A stretch of 64,000 nucleotides of DNA from Hevea brasiliensis (lineage: Eukaryota; Streptophyta; Magnoliopsida; Malpighiales; Euphorbiaceae), in contig NC_079507.1 of assembly GCF_030052815.1 (NCBI RefSeq), forward strand, positions 14,654,141 to 14,718,140. Reading direction: 5' to 3'. A program made the position numbers and the translations under genes. The notes below the pieces were generated by a model. That model was not told the DNA's origin. It made no database searches and saw nothing but the letters and a program-made list of their open reading frames with translations. Shown here piece by piece: positions 23,690-36,192 of this stretch; within the stretch, counting starts at the first letter, position 1; each line of letters starts with the position of its first letter.

Positions 23690-25755
23690 TATTCTGAATA
23701 GGATTCCATCAAAATCAGTTTCTTCCACACCTTATGAGATATGGCATGGAAGAAAACCAAGTCTTAAGCATGTTAAGATTTGGGGTTGTTCAGCTTATAT
23801 CAAAAAGCTGAACACTGATAAATTGGAGACTAGATCAGAAAAAGATCGATTTGTTGGATATCCAAAAGATAGTTTTGGATATTATTTTTATTTGCCTACT
23901 TCACAAAAGGTTGTGATAAGTAGAGATGCCACATTTCTTGAACAATAGTTTGTTCAAGAAGGAGGCAAAGAAAGGCAAATAGAGTTAGAATTGGAGAATT
24001 CTGACCAACCAACAGATCAGATTGATATAGATCCATCTAGTCAACCTATACTCGTTGATGAAACATCTACAGCTGTTCCTCGTAGAACAACCAGGGTATC
24101 TCACCCACCAGTGAGATATGATTTTCTTCATGAAGAAGAACAAGAGTTGTTTACTCATGAAGAAGTAGATCATGGAGATGATCCACTTACCTATGAAGAA
24201 GCTATATCAGATATAGACTCTTCAAAATGGATTGATGCTATGAAATCCGAGATTGATTCCATGTATAAGAATCAAGTTTGGGATCTTGTTGACCCACTTG
24301 AAGGTATTGTACCTATAGGGAACAAATGGGTTTTCGAGAAGAAAATTGGTTCTGATGGAAAGGTAGAGACCTATAAGGCAAGGCTAGTAGCGAAAGGGTT
24401 TTGCCAAAGGCAAGGAGTCGACTATGAGAAGACTTTCTCGCCTGTTGCCATGCTTAAATCAATTAGGATTTTATTAGCAATAACTGCATACTATGATTAT
24501 GAGATTTAGTAGATGGATGTCAAAACAGCTTTTCTCAATGGATACATTGAAGAAAACATTTTCCTGGAACAACCTAGGGGTTTTGAATCCCAAGATGGTT
24601 CCAAGGTATGCAAGCTAAAGCGATACATTTATGGGTTGAAACAAGCTTCGAGAAGTTAGAACATCCATTTTGATGAAGCCATTAAATCCTTTGGTTTTAT
24701 CAAAAATGAGGATGAGCCATGTGTATATAAGAAGGTTAGTGACAGTCCTATCACTTTCCTTGTCTTATTTGTGGATGACATACTGTTGATGGGTAATGAC
24801 ACAGGTATGTTGACAACTATAAAGGTATGGTTGTCAAATACATTCTCCATGAAAGACTTAGGGGAGGCAACCTATATTCTTGGGATTCGCATCTATACAG
24901 ATAGAGTAAAAAGAATAGTTGGTTTATCCCAAAGTCTGTACTTGGAAAAGGTGTTAAAGAGGTTTAACATGCTTGATTCCAAGAGAGGATTGTTGCCAGT
25001 GAGACATGGTATCCACCTTTCTAAAGAGATGTCTCCAAAGACACCTGAAGAAAGAGATAAGATGGCCAGGATTCCATATGCTTCGGCTATTGGAAGTTTA
25101 ATGTATGCAATGTTGTGTACTAGGCCGGATATCGCATATGCTATTAGTTTGACTAGCAGGTATCAATCCAATCCAAGTTTGGAACACTGGATAGCTGTCA
25201 AGAATATCCTTAAGTACTTAAGAAGAACTAAGGATTTATTCTTGATTTATGGAGGTGGAGACTTGCAATTGGATGGTTATACTGATTTTGATTTCTAATC
25301 AGATATCGATGATAGAAATCTACCTCTGGATATGTGTTCATTTGTAATGGAGGTGCAGTCAGTTGGAAGAGTTCCAAACAGAGCACGATTGTAGATTCCA
25401 CTACAGAGGCTAAGTATATTACTGCATCAGATGCTGCAAAGGAAGTTGTTTGGATAAAGAAGTTCGTGATAAAACTTACAGTAGTTCCTTCCATTGAGTT
25501 AGTAGTTCCACTATACTGTGACAACAATGGAGCAGTCATACAGGCTAAGGAACCAAGGTCTCACCAGAAATCCAAACACATAGAAAGGCACTACCACATT
25601 ATCAGAGATATAGTTGGGTAAGGCGATATAGCCATGCAAAAAAATAACATCAGCTGAAAAATCCAGCTGATCCATTCACTAAGCCTTTGTCACAGACTTA
25701 GTTAGACCGACATCTTGAGAAGATAGGTCTAAGATATTGTAATGAATGGCTCTAG
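23690..25755 (+). pseudogene. Cop1 pol part 2: integrase end, RT, RNase H
   Basis: Continues the integrase interrupted at 14134 (EIWHGRKPSLKHVKIWGC, then the YPKDSFGYYF block). Stops relative to Cop2 and Cop3 are at 23946 (TAG for CAG), 24507 and 24510 (TAG TAG for TGG CAG) and 24657 (TAG for TGG). RT palm residues read FVDDILLMG at about 24766; the usual Tyr is Phe. RNase H follows ([13 protein letters not shown], then [14 protein letters not shown]) with a stop at 25619, and the family stop codon is at 25753. The enzyme would be inactive. Confidence 0.85.
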
Positions 25756-25760
25756 TGCTA

Positions 25761-25769
25761 GTGGGAGAT
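25761..25769 (+). other. Cop1 polypurine tract
   Basis: GTGGGAGAT directly before the 3' LTR that starts TGTTAGTAG at 25770. Confidence 0.87.
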
Positions 25770-27876
25770 TGTTAGTAGTATGCCCTATAGCATATCATTT
25801 AGTATGTATCTTGTACATATTTTTATTAATAAAAGGTATTTCCACTTTTCCATTTACATAATATATTTATGTGTAATAGAAAAGGTCCATTGATATTTTG
25901 TTAGAAATATTATTCTTAAGTTGTTAAGAATATGAGTGACAATATTTCTAGCACAAAGTATCATAAATAGGTTCACAATCGAGGATACTTCCTAATAAGG
26001 ACATGACTTATCCAGAAAGATTGTATTTATGTTTGTTCCCAAGTTATTTATATGAGATATAAATAAGATGGATTGGTGAGTCTCATGTCATATAACAAAT
26101 ATGATAGGCACTTATAAATGATAAGTAGGTCAAACCAGTGACACTTATGACAAGCACATAGAGTTTACTCTTGTCAATGTTTTGTCATAAATCATATCAG
26201 TGCATATAATCTTTAGACCTGAGATAGCACAGTTATCTTGTATATAGGTAGTTTGAGTTTGATACTGCTTTCATACTTGTATTATGTATGGGTATATGGG
26301 CATCTGTTGGCTCCTACTAGTTATATATGGAGGTAGGTGTTGATCAAGATGGAATCTGTTCCTCTAAATAAATAGAGATAAAATCCTATGTTCATTTAAT
26401 TGTTCTTGATGTTTTAAGTTCCTGGCCAAGACAGATAGATTTATTCAGAAAAGAATTTCTGATGAGAAAATCTTTTTAATCAATAACTAGAATTAAAAGA
26501 GAACATAATATTCATAGCAAATGGAGTTTGACATAAACCATGACTCCAGCTTGAGTTGGGATTTTGTAACAGAGAGATTCTAGTGCATGGTAACATATGA
26601 TTATAGATTCATTTAAGGTAAACCTTATTACTAATTGGGTGGCCATTGCATGCTATGCTAGGTGTTAACCATGGTCTATGAGGTTCATAAAATGATTTAG
26701 AGAAATCATTTATGGTAAGAAAGAGTTCTGATGATATTAAGTGTTGATATCATGTCTCATTGCCAATTAGTGATGAGCTTAGTAAGTCACACACATACAC
26801 AAGTTATCACCTATTTAAATATGATTTAATTAATTAATTAAAGAGTTTAATTGATTAATTAAATAGGTTTGGTTTGCAATTAGATTGCAAAGTCCCTAGC
26901 ATGACTTGAAACCAAATCTAGATTATTGGATGTATAGTATAAGTTAAATTTATATTTAAAGTGTTTAAATATGAATTTAATTAATGAGAAATTAATTAAT
27001 AGAGATTAATTAATTAATTTATATTTGATATAAATTAATTAGAAGAAGAAAAATAATTATTTTGGGTTAAGAACTCAAAATTAAGACACAGGGGTATTTT
27101 GGTCATTTCACAATGTGACTCATGGCACCATGAGATGGTGACACATGGGATTACACATAAGCTTGCCAAATGTTTTTTAATCATGTAAGATGATTAAAAT
27201 CAAGATTAAATATAGGTTTGACACTTGGCACAATGTGATTGGGTCACTTAAACCTAGAGCTACTCAAAGGGTGACATGTGGCAAGGGTTTAATGTGTTAA
27301 CCTAGCTATATAAGTGTTGTTATAAAAAAGAAAAACAACCAGCAGCCACTCCTCTCCTTTGTCACATCATTTTGAGGCTCTCCATCTATTCTTCTTCATC
27401 TCTCATCAATTCAAAGAGATTAGCCATCAATCTCTTGAATTAAGAACACTAGAAATTGTTTCTAGTGTCCTATTTACATCTCTAATCTCTTAAAAGGCAG
27501 AACTTGAATTTCTAATTAATAAAAAAAGCTTTAGAAGCTGTTCAAGGACTGCCATAGGTGTTCTTGGTGTGGACAAGCTCAAGGGACGACATTTGGTGTC
27601 CTGAAGACAAATCTCAAAGGAGTAGACACGCTGCAGTGCATCAATAGGTTAATGTAATCGTTCTTGATTTGATCTAGGGTTCTAAAATTAATCTGATTAA
27701 TTTTAAAATCTTAAATGGCAAATACAGATCCAAAAATATATTAAAAGAGTTTTAATATGTTGTTTATCATTGAAATCAAATAGATAAAAATAAATCTTGC
27801 ATGATGCATGTGATCCTAGGTGAAAATTTTGAATTCAATGGTATAAACTTGTTTTTTTCACGCTTTCGTTCTTTCA
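25770..27876 (+). repeat. Cop1 3' LTR
   Basis: 2107 bases with intact TG...CA ends. Followed directly by Gy1 pol sequence (CTCGGTATTATGG). Retains the TATA sequence CTATATAAG near 27306. No gene. Confidence 0.92.
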
Positions 27877-29403
27877 ACCTCCTCGGTATTATGGTGCCGT
27901 GGAATTTGTTTATTCCTCAGTTCCTTCACTTCCTGAGCCATGATCCGTATAGTTTCTTCTATATATGTCAAATCCAGTTGGATTTCAATCTCTTCCATGG
28001 AGATGACATGTGAAGGGTTTGAGCGGTATCTTCTTAGCATAGACACATGGAATACATTATGAATCTTATCCAGTTCTGGTAGTAAAGTTAGCCAATAGGC
28101 CACTAGTCCCACACGTTCAATGACTTCATATGGGCCAATGAACCTATGGTTTAACTTACCCTTTCTTCAAAACCTCAGTTCTTTCTTCCACGGTGAGACT
28201 TTGAGAAACACTTTGTCGCCAACTGCATACTCTATCTCTTTTCTCTTCAAGTCGGTATAAGATTTTTTTCTATCTGAGGCAACCTTCAAGTTAGCTTTGA
28301 TTATCTTCACTTTCTCCTCAGTCTGTTTCACCAGGTCTGGTCCTACTAGCTTTTCTTCGCCCAATTCAGTCCAACACACTAGGGTTCTACACTTCCTCCC
28401 ATACAGTGCTTAATACGGAGCCATTTGAATGCTAGCTTGGTAGCTATTGTTATATGCAAATTCTGCCAGTGGGAGATATCTATCCCAACTCCCCTCAAAC
28501 TCAATGACACAACTCCTCAGCATATCCTCCAGGATCTATCACATAATCCACATTGTTACTATCATTTCAATTTATTAATTATAAAAATTCAATTAGTTTT
28601 TACTTTTACCTGGATTACTCGTTCCAACTGTCCATCCGTGTGAGGATGAAAAGCCATGCTAAAGCGGAGTTGTGTGCCTAAGGCTTCTTACAACTTTTTC
28701 CAGAATCTCGATGTAAACCTTAGGTCTCTATCAGATATGATGGAAAGTGGGATTCCATGCAGTCTAACTATCTCACTGATATACAATTTTGCTAGCTTCT
28801 CCAGTGAATAGTCAGTCCTAACTAGCAGAAAATGTGCTGACTTCGTTAATCTATCCACTATCACCCATACTACACCATGCTTCTTCTGGGTGAGAGGTAG
28901 ACCACTAACAAAATCCATAGTGACCCGGTCCCATTTCCATTCAGGTATGCTTATAGGCTGTAGCAATCCTAATGGAACTTGATATTCTACTTTAACTTAC
29001 TGACATGTCAAACACTAGTCACATAGTCAGCTATATCCCTCTTCATACTAGGCCACTAATGATGAGACTTCAAATCATTATACATTTTTGTGCTTCCTGG
29101 GTGCATAACATAAACACTAGTGTGTGCTTCTTTCAGAATACTAGTCTTCAGTTCCCCATCATTTGGTACACACACTCTTCCTTTGTAGTACAGATACCCA
29201 TCTACTTTCACCTCATAATTAGTTTCCTTCCCTTCAGGAATTTTACCCACAATAGCCATTAACTTTTCATCTGCCTTCTGCCCATCTTGTATCTGCTGTA
29301 GCAGGTTTGGCCTCACTTGTAACTCAGCCAAAATAGCTCCATCTTGAGCTAAAGACAGATGGGCATTTAGTGATCTTAAAGCTGTGATGGACTTTCTGCT
29401 CAA
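27877..29403 (-). pseudogene. Gy1 integrase and chromodomain, broken
   Basis: Right to left: the pre-integrase zinc region (HTSVYVMHPGSTKMYNDL, 29056-29403), then the integrase core ([10 protein letters not shown] with the first Asp, [13 protein letters not shown] with the second, 28688-28966), then a broken catalytic-Glu region and the C-terminal part (KVFLKVSPWKK at 28167-28379; HNVFHVSMLRRYRSNPSHV at 27858-28112). The chromodomain starts as VKELRNKQIP and is then cut by Cop1. The chromodomain is thought to direct insertion to heterochromatin. At least four stops or frameshifts separate these pieces. Confidence 0.8.
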
Positions 29404-29407
29404 GGCA

Positions 29408-30946
29408 TCAGCAACTACATTTTGCCTTCCCAGGATGGTAATCTATCACACAATCATAGTCCTTCAGGAACTCAATCCATCGCCTTTGTCTATGATTGAG
29501 CTCCTTCTGGGTTGGCAAGTATTTCAGACTTTTGTTGTCTGTATAGATATAGCATTTTTCACCATACAAATAATGCCTCCATATCTTCAATGCGAAGATA
29601 ATTACTGCTAACTCCAGGTCATGAGTAGGGTAGTTCTATTCATGTGGCCTTAACTGCCTAGAAGCATAGGCGACCACTTTCCCCCCTTGCATCAATACAC
29701 ACCCTAACCCATTATGCGAGGCATCACTGTAGACCACAAAGTCTTTTCCCTACACTAGCTATGTTAACACTGGTGCTTCTGTCAACATAGCCTTTAGCCT
29801 CTCAAAACTGGCTTGGCACTTGTCGTTCCAACCAAATTTCACATTTTTGTGTAACAACTTGGTCATTGGAGCAGCTATGAGAGAGAACCCTTTCACAAAT
29901 CTTCTGTAATACCCAGCTAGCCCCAAGAAACTTCTGACCTCAGTTTTATTTCTGGGAGGCTTCCATTCCATCACAGCTTTTATCTTTTTGGGATCCACTC
30001 TAATCCCTTCAGCTGACACTATGTGTCCAAGAAAGGAGATTTCACTCATCCAGAAGTCACACTTGGACAGCTTAGCATACAGCTTCTTTTCTCGCAAGGT
30101 TTGCAGAACAATCCTCAAATATTCATCATGTTCTTCCCTAGTCTTAGAATACACCAGAATATCATCAATAAAGACCACTACAAACCGATCTAAGTATGGA
30201 TGGAAGATACGGTTCAAAAGGTCCATAAATATTGCTGGTGCATTTGTTAACCCAAATGGTATCACTAGGAATTCATAATGTCCATACCGGGTTTTGAATG
30301 CAGTTTTTGACACATCTGCATCCTTTACCCTTAACTGATGATACCCTGACCTGAGATCAAATTTTGAAAATACACTGGCTCCTTTTAACTGATCAAATAG
30401 ATCATTAATTCTGGGCAACGAATATTTATTCTTCACAGTTACTTTGTTTGACTGCCAGTAATCAATACACAATCTCAAGGTTCCATCCTTCTTCTTCAAA
30501 AACAGCACTGGAGCTCCCCATGGTGACTCACTGGGGCATATGAACCCCTTATCGAGTAGCTCCTGCAACTGAATTTTCAACTCCCTCAATTCAGTGGGTG
30601 CCATCCTATAAGGAGTAATAGAAATTGGTGTTGTACCCGGCATTACTTCAATAGCAAATTCGACTTCCCTTTTTGGTAGTAAACCAGGCAATTCTTCAGG
30701 AAATACATCTGGAAAGTCTCTTATTATGGGTATATCATACAGGTTCGGCTTAGCTTGCTTAGTATCAACCACGTGTGCTAGGTAAGCTTCACAGCCTTTT
30801 CTCATCAATCTTCTTGCAACTGTGGCTGAGATAACATTGGATAGGAAATCTGTCCTTTCACCCACAACAGTAATCTCATTACCCTTAGAAGTTTTCAGAG
30901 AAATCCTCTTCAGTTTGCAATCAAGTATTGCCTGATGACATGACAA
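29408..30946 (-). pseudogene. Gy1 reverse transcriptase and RNase H, broken
   Basis: A long open stretch (29759-30946, 395 codons) covers the linker ([19 protein letters not shown]) and nearly all [17 protein letters not shown] with the first catalytic Asp and [12 protein letters not shown] with the catalytic pair, then [17 protein letters not shown] stop separates it from RNase H ([20 protein letters not shown], 29408-29590). This is the best preserved RT among the gypsy elements here. The first codons continue directly from the protease across a TAG at 30947. Confidence 0.85.
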
Positions 30947-31189
30947 CTAGTCCATTCCCAAAATCACGTCAAACTCAGGGAAGGGCAATTCAATTAGATC
31001 TGTTGAGAATTCATACCCCTGAATCCTCAATGGGCGACCATTATAGACCTTATTCACTACCACACTGTGGCCTAATGGATTTGTGACTAGAATATCTTGA
31101 TTACTCTCCTCTACTGAAACTCCCCTCTCTATAGGTAGTTTGATGCAGACGTATGAATGAGTGGATCCTGGATCCACCAATGCATGCAC
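30947..31189 (-). pseudogene. Gy1 aspartic protease
   Basis: Contains the active-site triad as DPGSTHSYV near the start and the conserved end FPEFDVILGMD. The frame stops at a TAG where Gy2 and Gy3 have TGG (Trp of GVDWLARHH or equivalent), a G-to-A change. A frameshift separates it from gag around 31100-31190. It would cut the Gag-Pol polyprotein. Confidence 0.82.
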
Positions 31190-32464
31190 AGATGTGTTGC
31201 AGAGGGAGAACGTACCCCTGATGATGTTGCTCCTCTTGAGCTCTTATGGCATAGGCTCTGGCAGGTACTCTGACCTCTGGCCTCTCAACTGACTCAGATG
31301 TTGGCCTCAGTGATGGACTAGCTACCTCAGATTTACCAGACTTCCTACCCCTTTGAGGTGCAGAGGCAGACCTATTAGCTTGTGTTGGGGCAACTGTAGT
31401 AGTCCTCTTCAGATAATTTTTCATCTGATGTTCTGTAGATCCACACCATAAGCATGCACCAGTCACTCTCCAACAGTCACCCTTATGCCACTTCTGACAG
31501 TATGGACAGGCAGAAGATGTTAGGGTTAGTCCCCTGAACACCGTCCCTGGAGAGCTGCCCACTGATGGTGTGGACTGGCCTCTCCTAGGTGTGAACTGTG
31601 GTCTGGGTCCCTGGGACTAACCCTGACCTTGTGGTTATCCTGAACCCTGAGCAGGAGGACCCTTACTCTTCTTACTGGGAGCAGAAAATGAACTGGACTG
31701 ACCTGGACCCCTCTTCTGCTGTCTTTCCCTTCTATTTTTCTCGTTTATTCGGACTCTTTCTACTTTCGATGCAGCATCTACTAATTTGGCAAAATTTGTG
31801 ATCTCCAATGCTGTTATCATGACTTTGATATTGTCATTGAGCCCTTCTTCGAACCTTCTGCACCTCTCTGCCTCTGTAGGGACTATCTCCCTCCCATACT
31901 AGCTCAGTTTGACGAATTCTTGCTCATACTCTACCACTGATAGTTGCCTTTGTCTTAGACTGATAAATTTCCTTCTTCTCTACACTTCTTCCTGAACTCT
32001 GTAAGGAAGTAATCCCAGGTGATTTGATCCACTTGCACCTCACCGGTTACTGTGTCCCACCACTGGTATGCATCATCTTGAAGTAGGGACACAACACCCT
32101 CTAGATTCTGTTCGGGGGTGCAATGAAGCTATTTCAACACTCAGACTGTTCTATCCAACTAGTTTTTCGCTATCATAAGGTCATCCTCCTTCTTCCCAAA
32201 GAAATCCACAGCCCCATATTTTTATAATTTCTCTAAATGGGACTTCTGTGGTACTGGTGGAGGTTGTGGCTATAGTTGTGGTGGGGGAATTGCCCCCATC
32301 ATTTTCTAGTAAAATTTTGTCATTTGCTGGAATAATGAAAACTGGGGTTGGGCAGGTGCCTCAGCTGCTGGTGGAGCAGATTCTCCCCTGCCTCCAGATT
32401 TAGCTCTTGGTGGAGCACGACTCTCCACCTCTTCATCTACTGCTCTTTGAGAAGCAGGATCCAT
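31190..32464 (-). pseudogene. Gy1 gag, heavily broken
   Basis: Starts at the ATG at 32464 (MDPASQRAVDEEVESRAP). Stops interrupt it repeatedly (for example TAG after FQQMTKFY), most of them TAG at places where CAG or TGG would fit. The C-terminal half (31101-31820) has a zinc-knuckle remnant CLWCGSTEHQMKNY, in which the last Cys is replaced by Tyr. Gag would package the RNA. Confidence 0.75.
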
Positions 32465-32574
32465 ATCCTAATCAAAATAACAAAATAAATAGATCTGCAT
32501 CAGTGTCACCTCAACACTTACAAATGTAATGCAATGGTATGCACTCTATCTAGGCCCAAAAAAGCCTAAACCGA

Positions 32575-32587
32575 TGCTCTGAGACCA
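32575..32587 (-). other. Gy1 primer binding site
   Basis: Minus strand TGGTCTCAGAGCA, one mismatch to the initiator tRNA-Met complement (TGGTATCAGAGCA), four bases from the LTR end at 32592. Confidence 0.8.
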
Positions 32588-32591
32588 CTAA

Positions 32592-35500
32592 ATGTGAAAC
32601 CCCTTACCCGTCTATAGTGTAGCCGAGCAAGATATGCCACACAGTGTGCCGAAGCACCAATTCATATTTCCATTACAATCTACCCTTTTTAATTCATTTA
32701 TTTACAATTTTTTATTAATCTGAATTTTTCGCAAATTTTATAGAAAATCCGGCAGAGTGCCGACTATAAATTGGAAAAACAATTCTTCTGAATCTGTTAA
32801 AAACACTTCCAATATAAGTATAATTTCAATCTCTGTCAACCACCAACATATTTTCAACAATTTCTCAAATGACTTCAATATCTCAAAATTCAATTCGTTT
32901 CATAAGAAATGCTCAAATTTATTACTGAACATGGTTCATAGATAATTACATCAAAAGCATAATTACATGAGTTTATAATATACATTACAAAAGTTTGCAA
33001 AATACAAAATGCCAAAAGTAACCTAATGTCCTACCAATACACTGTAAATGTGAGGTGACTCTGGACTCTGTGTGCAGATCTAAAAGCTCACTCGGTCTGA
33101 GGTCTGTTGCACTCCCCAGCTATGTCTCCAATACCTGCGCGTGGCAAAAGCGATGCGCCAAGCAATTCTGCTTAGTGGTGACAATATAAAATAAAATAAC
33201 TAAAATAACATAAATATATAGAATGTATGTTTACAGTTTAGGTGGACTTAATTTCTAGCATTTATTGCAGTATTATTCGATTAAAATTTAATAAGATTTA
33301 TTTTTATTGCTCGAGTAACCCATACTAGTTGACTGGACTGGATAAACGGGTAAACTGGCACTAGGTACCAAGTACCTCAGACCATCACACCATTGGTCAC
33401 ATTGTGTCTCCCAGTGTGCAATAGAACAACTAATAAGCTGTAATAATTATCAGGGATAAAACCCAAGTATAACAACTCAATCAACATAGCCAAAGGCTAT
33501 TATAACACAAAATGGCACGTGAGGCCATAAAACACGGAATGGTATGAAGCCATATGCAGTACTGCTAACAGAACCCTATTGGCATGCCAACCTATCCAAA
33601 CCAATCTTGCTAGGTATACTAGGACATGTTATACTTTTAAATTGTACAATTCTTGAAATTTAAGTTTAGGTGTTACTATTCATTTCATTAGTCAACAAAA
33701 ATGTTGACTTTTGCATAGACAATAGGTACATTGGTTTTAATACTCCCAACATACCACATTGTGCATTCTAAAATTATTGGTATTGGTTGCCAATACCATT
33801 TCTAAGCTTAGTGTTAGTTGTTCAAAATTTTCAGATTTCAAACCTTGTATTTACTGTTCCATTAGTTATTTTTGCAGTGGGGATTTGACAAAGTTGTCAA
33901 CATGAAAGTTGTTCCTTATTGTGTCTAGTTACATTTCTATTTTTCGAATCACTCCATTTGGAGTTTTGTAGCTCAAGTTATGGCCTAAATACCATGACTA
34001 GCCGGATTGCCAACTTCCCAGATTTTCTGGACTGACCAAATCTACAGTGTTTTATATAGTGACTACAGGTCACCTTTTGAATATGTTATAGTCAAAATTT
34101 GGGTTAGGTTTCTTCATGAAAGTTGTAGTCTATGTCTCAACTATTTTTTGGTAAAATTTCAGGTCAATTGGACCTTTCTACACTGAGTTATATCCAAATG
34201 AATAAATACTGTTCATTTGGTCATTTTGCCTAAGCAGAATGCAGATCACCCGGATTAGGGCAATCTTTAGGTTAACGTGGTTTGGTTTTCTGGGCATAGT
34301 TTCTTCACCAAAGTTGTGTCATTTTGTGTCTAGTTTCATGTCCAATTGGCCTTGCACCAATTGAACCTCTATAACTCTAGTTGTTGCTATCCAAAGCTAC
34401 TGGACTCATGCTCAGTCCTGCAGGTTAGCCAAGGCAGCAACACTAACTTCAATTCCCACTAAACAAACTACTTCATTTCTTATTCACACATAACCAAATG
34501 GTCACTAATTGACCATTAAAACTTACTTTCACCATTACATGATCAAAATCTCAATTTTTGGGTCCAAACCCTAGCTCCACCATTATAGATTTTTGCATTC
34601 ACTTGCACTTCACCTTCCTAATCAATAGATTAGTATTAAGAGCAGCTAGAGTACCATTTTAATTCAAGAAAATCTTCAAAACCTACCTATCCCAAAGCTG
34701 TCGAAATTTTAAGAAAAGCTTACACATGGTATATTTTTAAATTTCATGCAAATTTACTTTCCACTCTACTCCTTTAATATTAATCAAAAGAGGAAGTGTG
34801 AGTTTAGTCACTAACCTCTAATGGAGTAAATTTCAATCTTGCAAGAGCTCTTCCTTTACACTTCTTTTTGCTCCTAAAAGCTTCACCAAGATGAAAAAGC
34901 AAGATTTTGTGTTGACACTTAGGGTTTTTGTTGAAAGAAAACTAGGGAAATGAAGGTTTGGAATGTTTGTTAATGGAGGAGTGAGGGAGAGCATATGGTG
35001 TGGCTTTGAACAAGAAGAGAATGGTTGCTATTTTTTCTAGAATTCTGCCTCCTTTTCTCTATTTTAAATGTATTTTGATTATGCTTCTTTATTTTGATTG
35101 GCCATAAACTTTAATTACCTCATGAATACATAAGCATTAGGTAATAAATCCCATTTATTTCCATTTTCTTTCCTCTCTCCTGCTATTGATTTTTAAATAA
35201 TTTTTTTTATCAATATTTATTCATATTTTATGTCATATAATTCACTTACATAAATGGACAAGTTGGTCAAAAATCATCTCTGAAGATGAAATAACCAAAA
35301 TGCCCTCCGTTTGGCTTAACGAGCTAAAATTGTGTGTACCGATTGAAAGTTTTTTCTAAGCCTTTTCTTGGCATTCTAATGCCATAAAATCCTCAATGAC
35401 TCTTCTCTGGAGTCTCAAAAATTATTTTATGAATTTTCTCTCGGGTTTAGGACTCCTAGTTGCGAGGACCGCAACTTCCCACTGGGTTACACATCGCTAG

Positions 35501-35689
35501 GGCACCAGCTCATTTAACTTGTTTGTATTTTATTTCTAAAATTTTTTCTTAATTTTTCTTACACTTATTTGAGTTATTTATGACTCCTCACTCTATTCTA
35601 AATATTTTTCCAGACGTTCTAGCTGTCCAGACCAATATCGATCACCAGAATAGTAGAATGTGCGGAATTGCTACAGTTAGGGTGTTACA
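32592..35689 (-). repeat. Gy1 5' LTR
   Basis: 3098 bases from TGTGAAACCCC to GGGTGTTACA. It is collinear with one unit of the Gy0 LTR and shares the palindrome pair (33556-33590), the mid-LTR hairpin (about 34193-34225) and the GACC...GGTCACC-type block near the right end. No gene. Confidence 0.88.
33556..33590. repeat. Palindrome pair in Gy1 LTR
   Basis: GCAGTACTGC (33556-33565) and TTGGCATGCCAA (33579-33590) are perfect palindromes 13 bases apart. Both recur, in the same order, in the two Gy0 LTR units (1883-1919 and 4176-4212). Confidence 0.85.
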
Positions 35690-36192
35690 TATGTAATTAA
35701 AGGCAAATTATTGTAATGTAAATTTGAGATTCCATTTACTTGTATAGTTTTCTAATATTAATTTTTGAGTATTGTAATAATTGAAATGTTTCTTTTATGA
35801 TGAGGTTGGTTTGAAAATTAATTGATTTGATTATTGAGATTGAATAATGAGATGAAATGAAGTTTATTGGAGTTATATTTGAGAAAACATATTAGGAGTG
35901 TTTTCCTTTTCAGGTTTGAAGAACTATTTTCTCAAAATACAGTTGGCACTCTGCTGAAATTTTAAAAAATTTTTATAACACCAGATTTTAATTGATAATT
36001 TGATCCATGACTAAAATTTCACTTAAAGGCTTTTTAAGAAATATTCAACATTCCCACCACTATTTAATTTCACGAAAATTGTTTTAAAATTCCTTGTCGT
36101 ATATTTAATGGATTATCGGTAGGCGAAGTACGGTAATTCATTAGGTGTACTACGGGATCATGTTACATCTTACGGAGGAGTAGGGTGTGACA
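35690..36192 (+). mobile_element. Fragment of a gypsy LTR in plus orientation
   Basis: The last 130 bases are the reverse complement of the start of the Gy3 LTR: both have GGATTATCGGTAGG, GGGATCATGTTA and CTTACGGAGG, and it ends GGGTGTGACA at 36192. Similarity fades to the left but remains (GGAGTGTTTTCC, TTGAAGAAC). It lies between the Gy1 5' LTR and the Gy2 integrase, so it is part of an element or solo LTR that inserted in Gy2 and was later split by Gy1. No gene. Confidence 0.75.

Larger units (their letters stand above)
8737..27876 (+). mobile_element. Cop1: Ty1/copia retrotransposon, split by Cop2
   Basis: Two 2107-base LTRs (8737-10843 and 25770-27876) flank a primer site, a 1.8-kb leader, gag, GAG-pre-integrase, integrase, RT and RNase H. 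The element disrupts the Gy1 pol tail. Flanks are GCTTC (8732-8736) and ACCTC (27877-27881), a five-base duplication with two transitions at best. The first base pair of the 5' LTR is decayed (TA in place of TG). LTRs differ at roughly 3 percent over the first 300 bases that I compared. Clade is uncertain; LTR start and RT are most like Angela/Tork-type elements. Confidence 0.88.
6850..35689 (-). mobile_element. Gy1: Ty3/gypsy chromovirus, split by Cop1
   Basis: Right-to-left element: 5' LTR 32592-35689, primer site 32575-32587, gag 31190-32464, protease, reverse transcriptase, RNase H, integrase and chromodomain down to 27877. The pol tail resumes at 8649-8736 beyond Cop1, followed by the polypurine tract and a truncated 3' LTR at 6850-8635. 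Domain order PR-RT-RH-IN-CHD and the LTR boundary style fit the Tekay/Del group of plant chromoviruses. The pol frame has many stops and frameshifts, so it is dead. Right flank TATGT at 35690-35694 is a candidate target duplication; the left partner is outside the window. Confidence 0.85.

Noticed and set aside
8732..27881. A perfect target duplication around Cop1
   Set aside because: The flanks are GCTTC and ACCTC, two of five bases different. The junctions are right by comparison with Gy3, but I do not call the duplication intact.
35690..36192. A strip of host DNA between Gy1 and Gy2
   Set aside because: The right end matches the reverse complement of the Gy3 LTR start, so it is LTR sequence.
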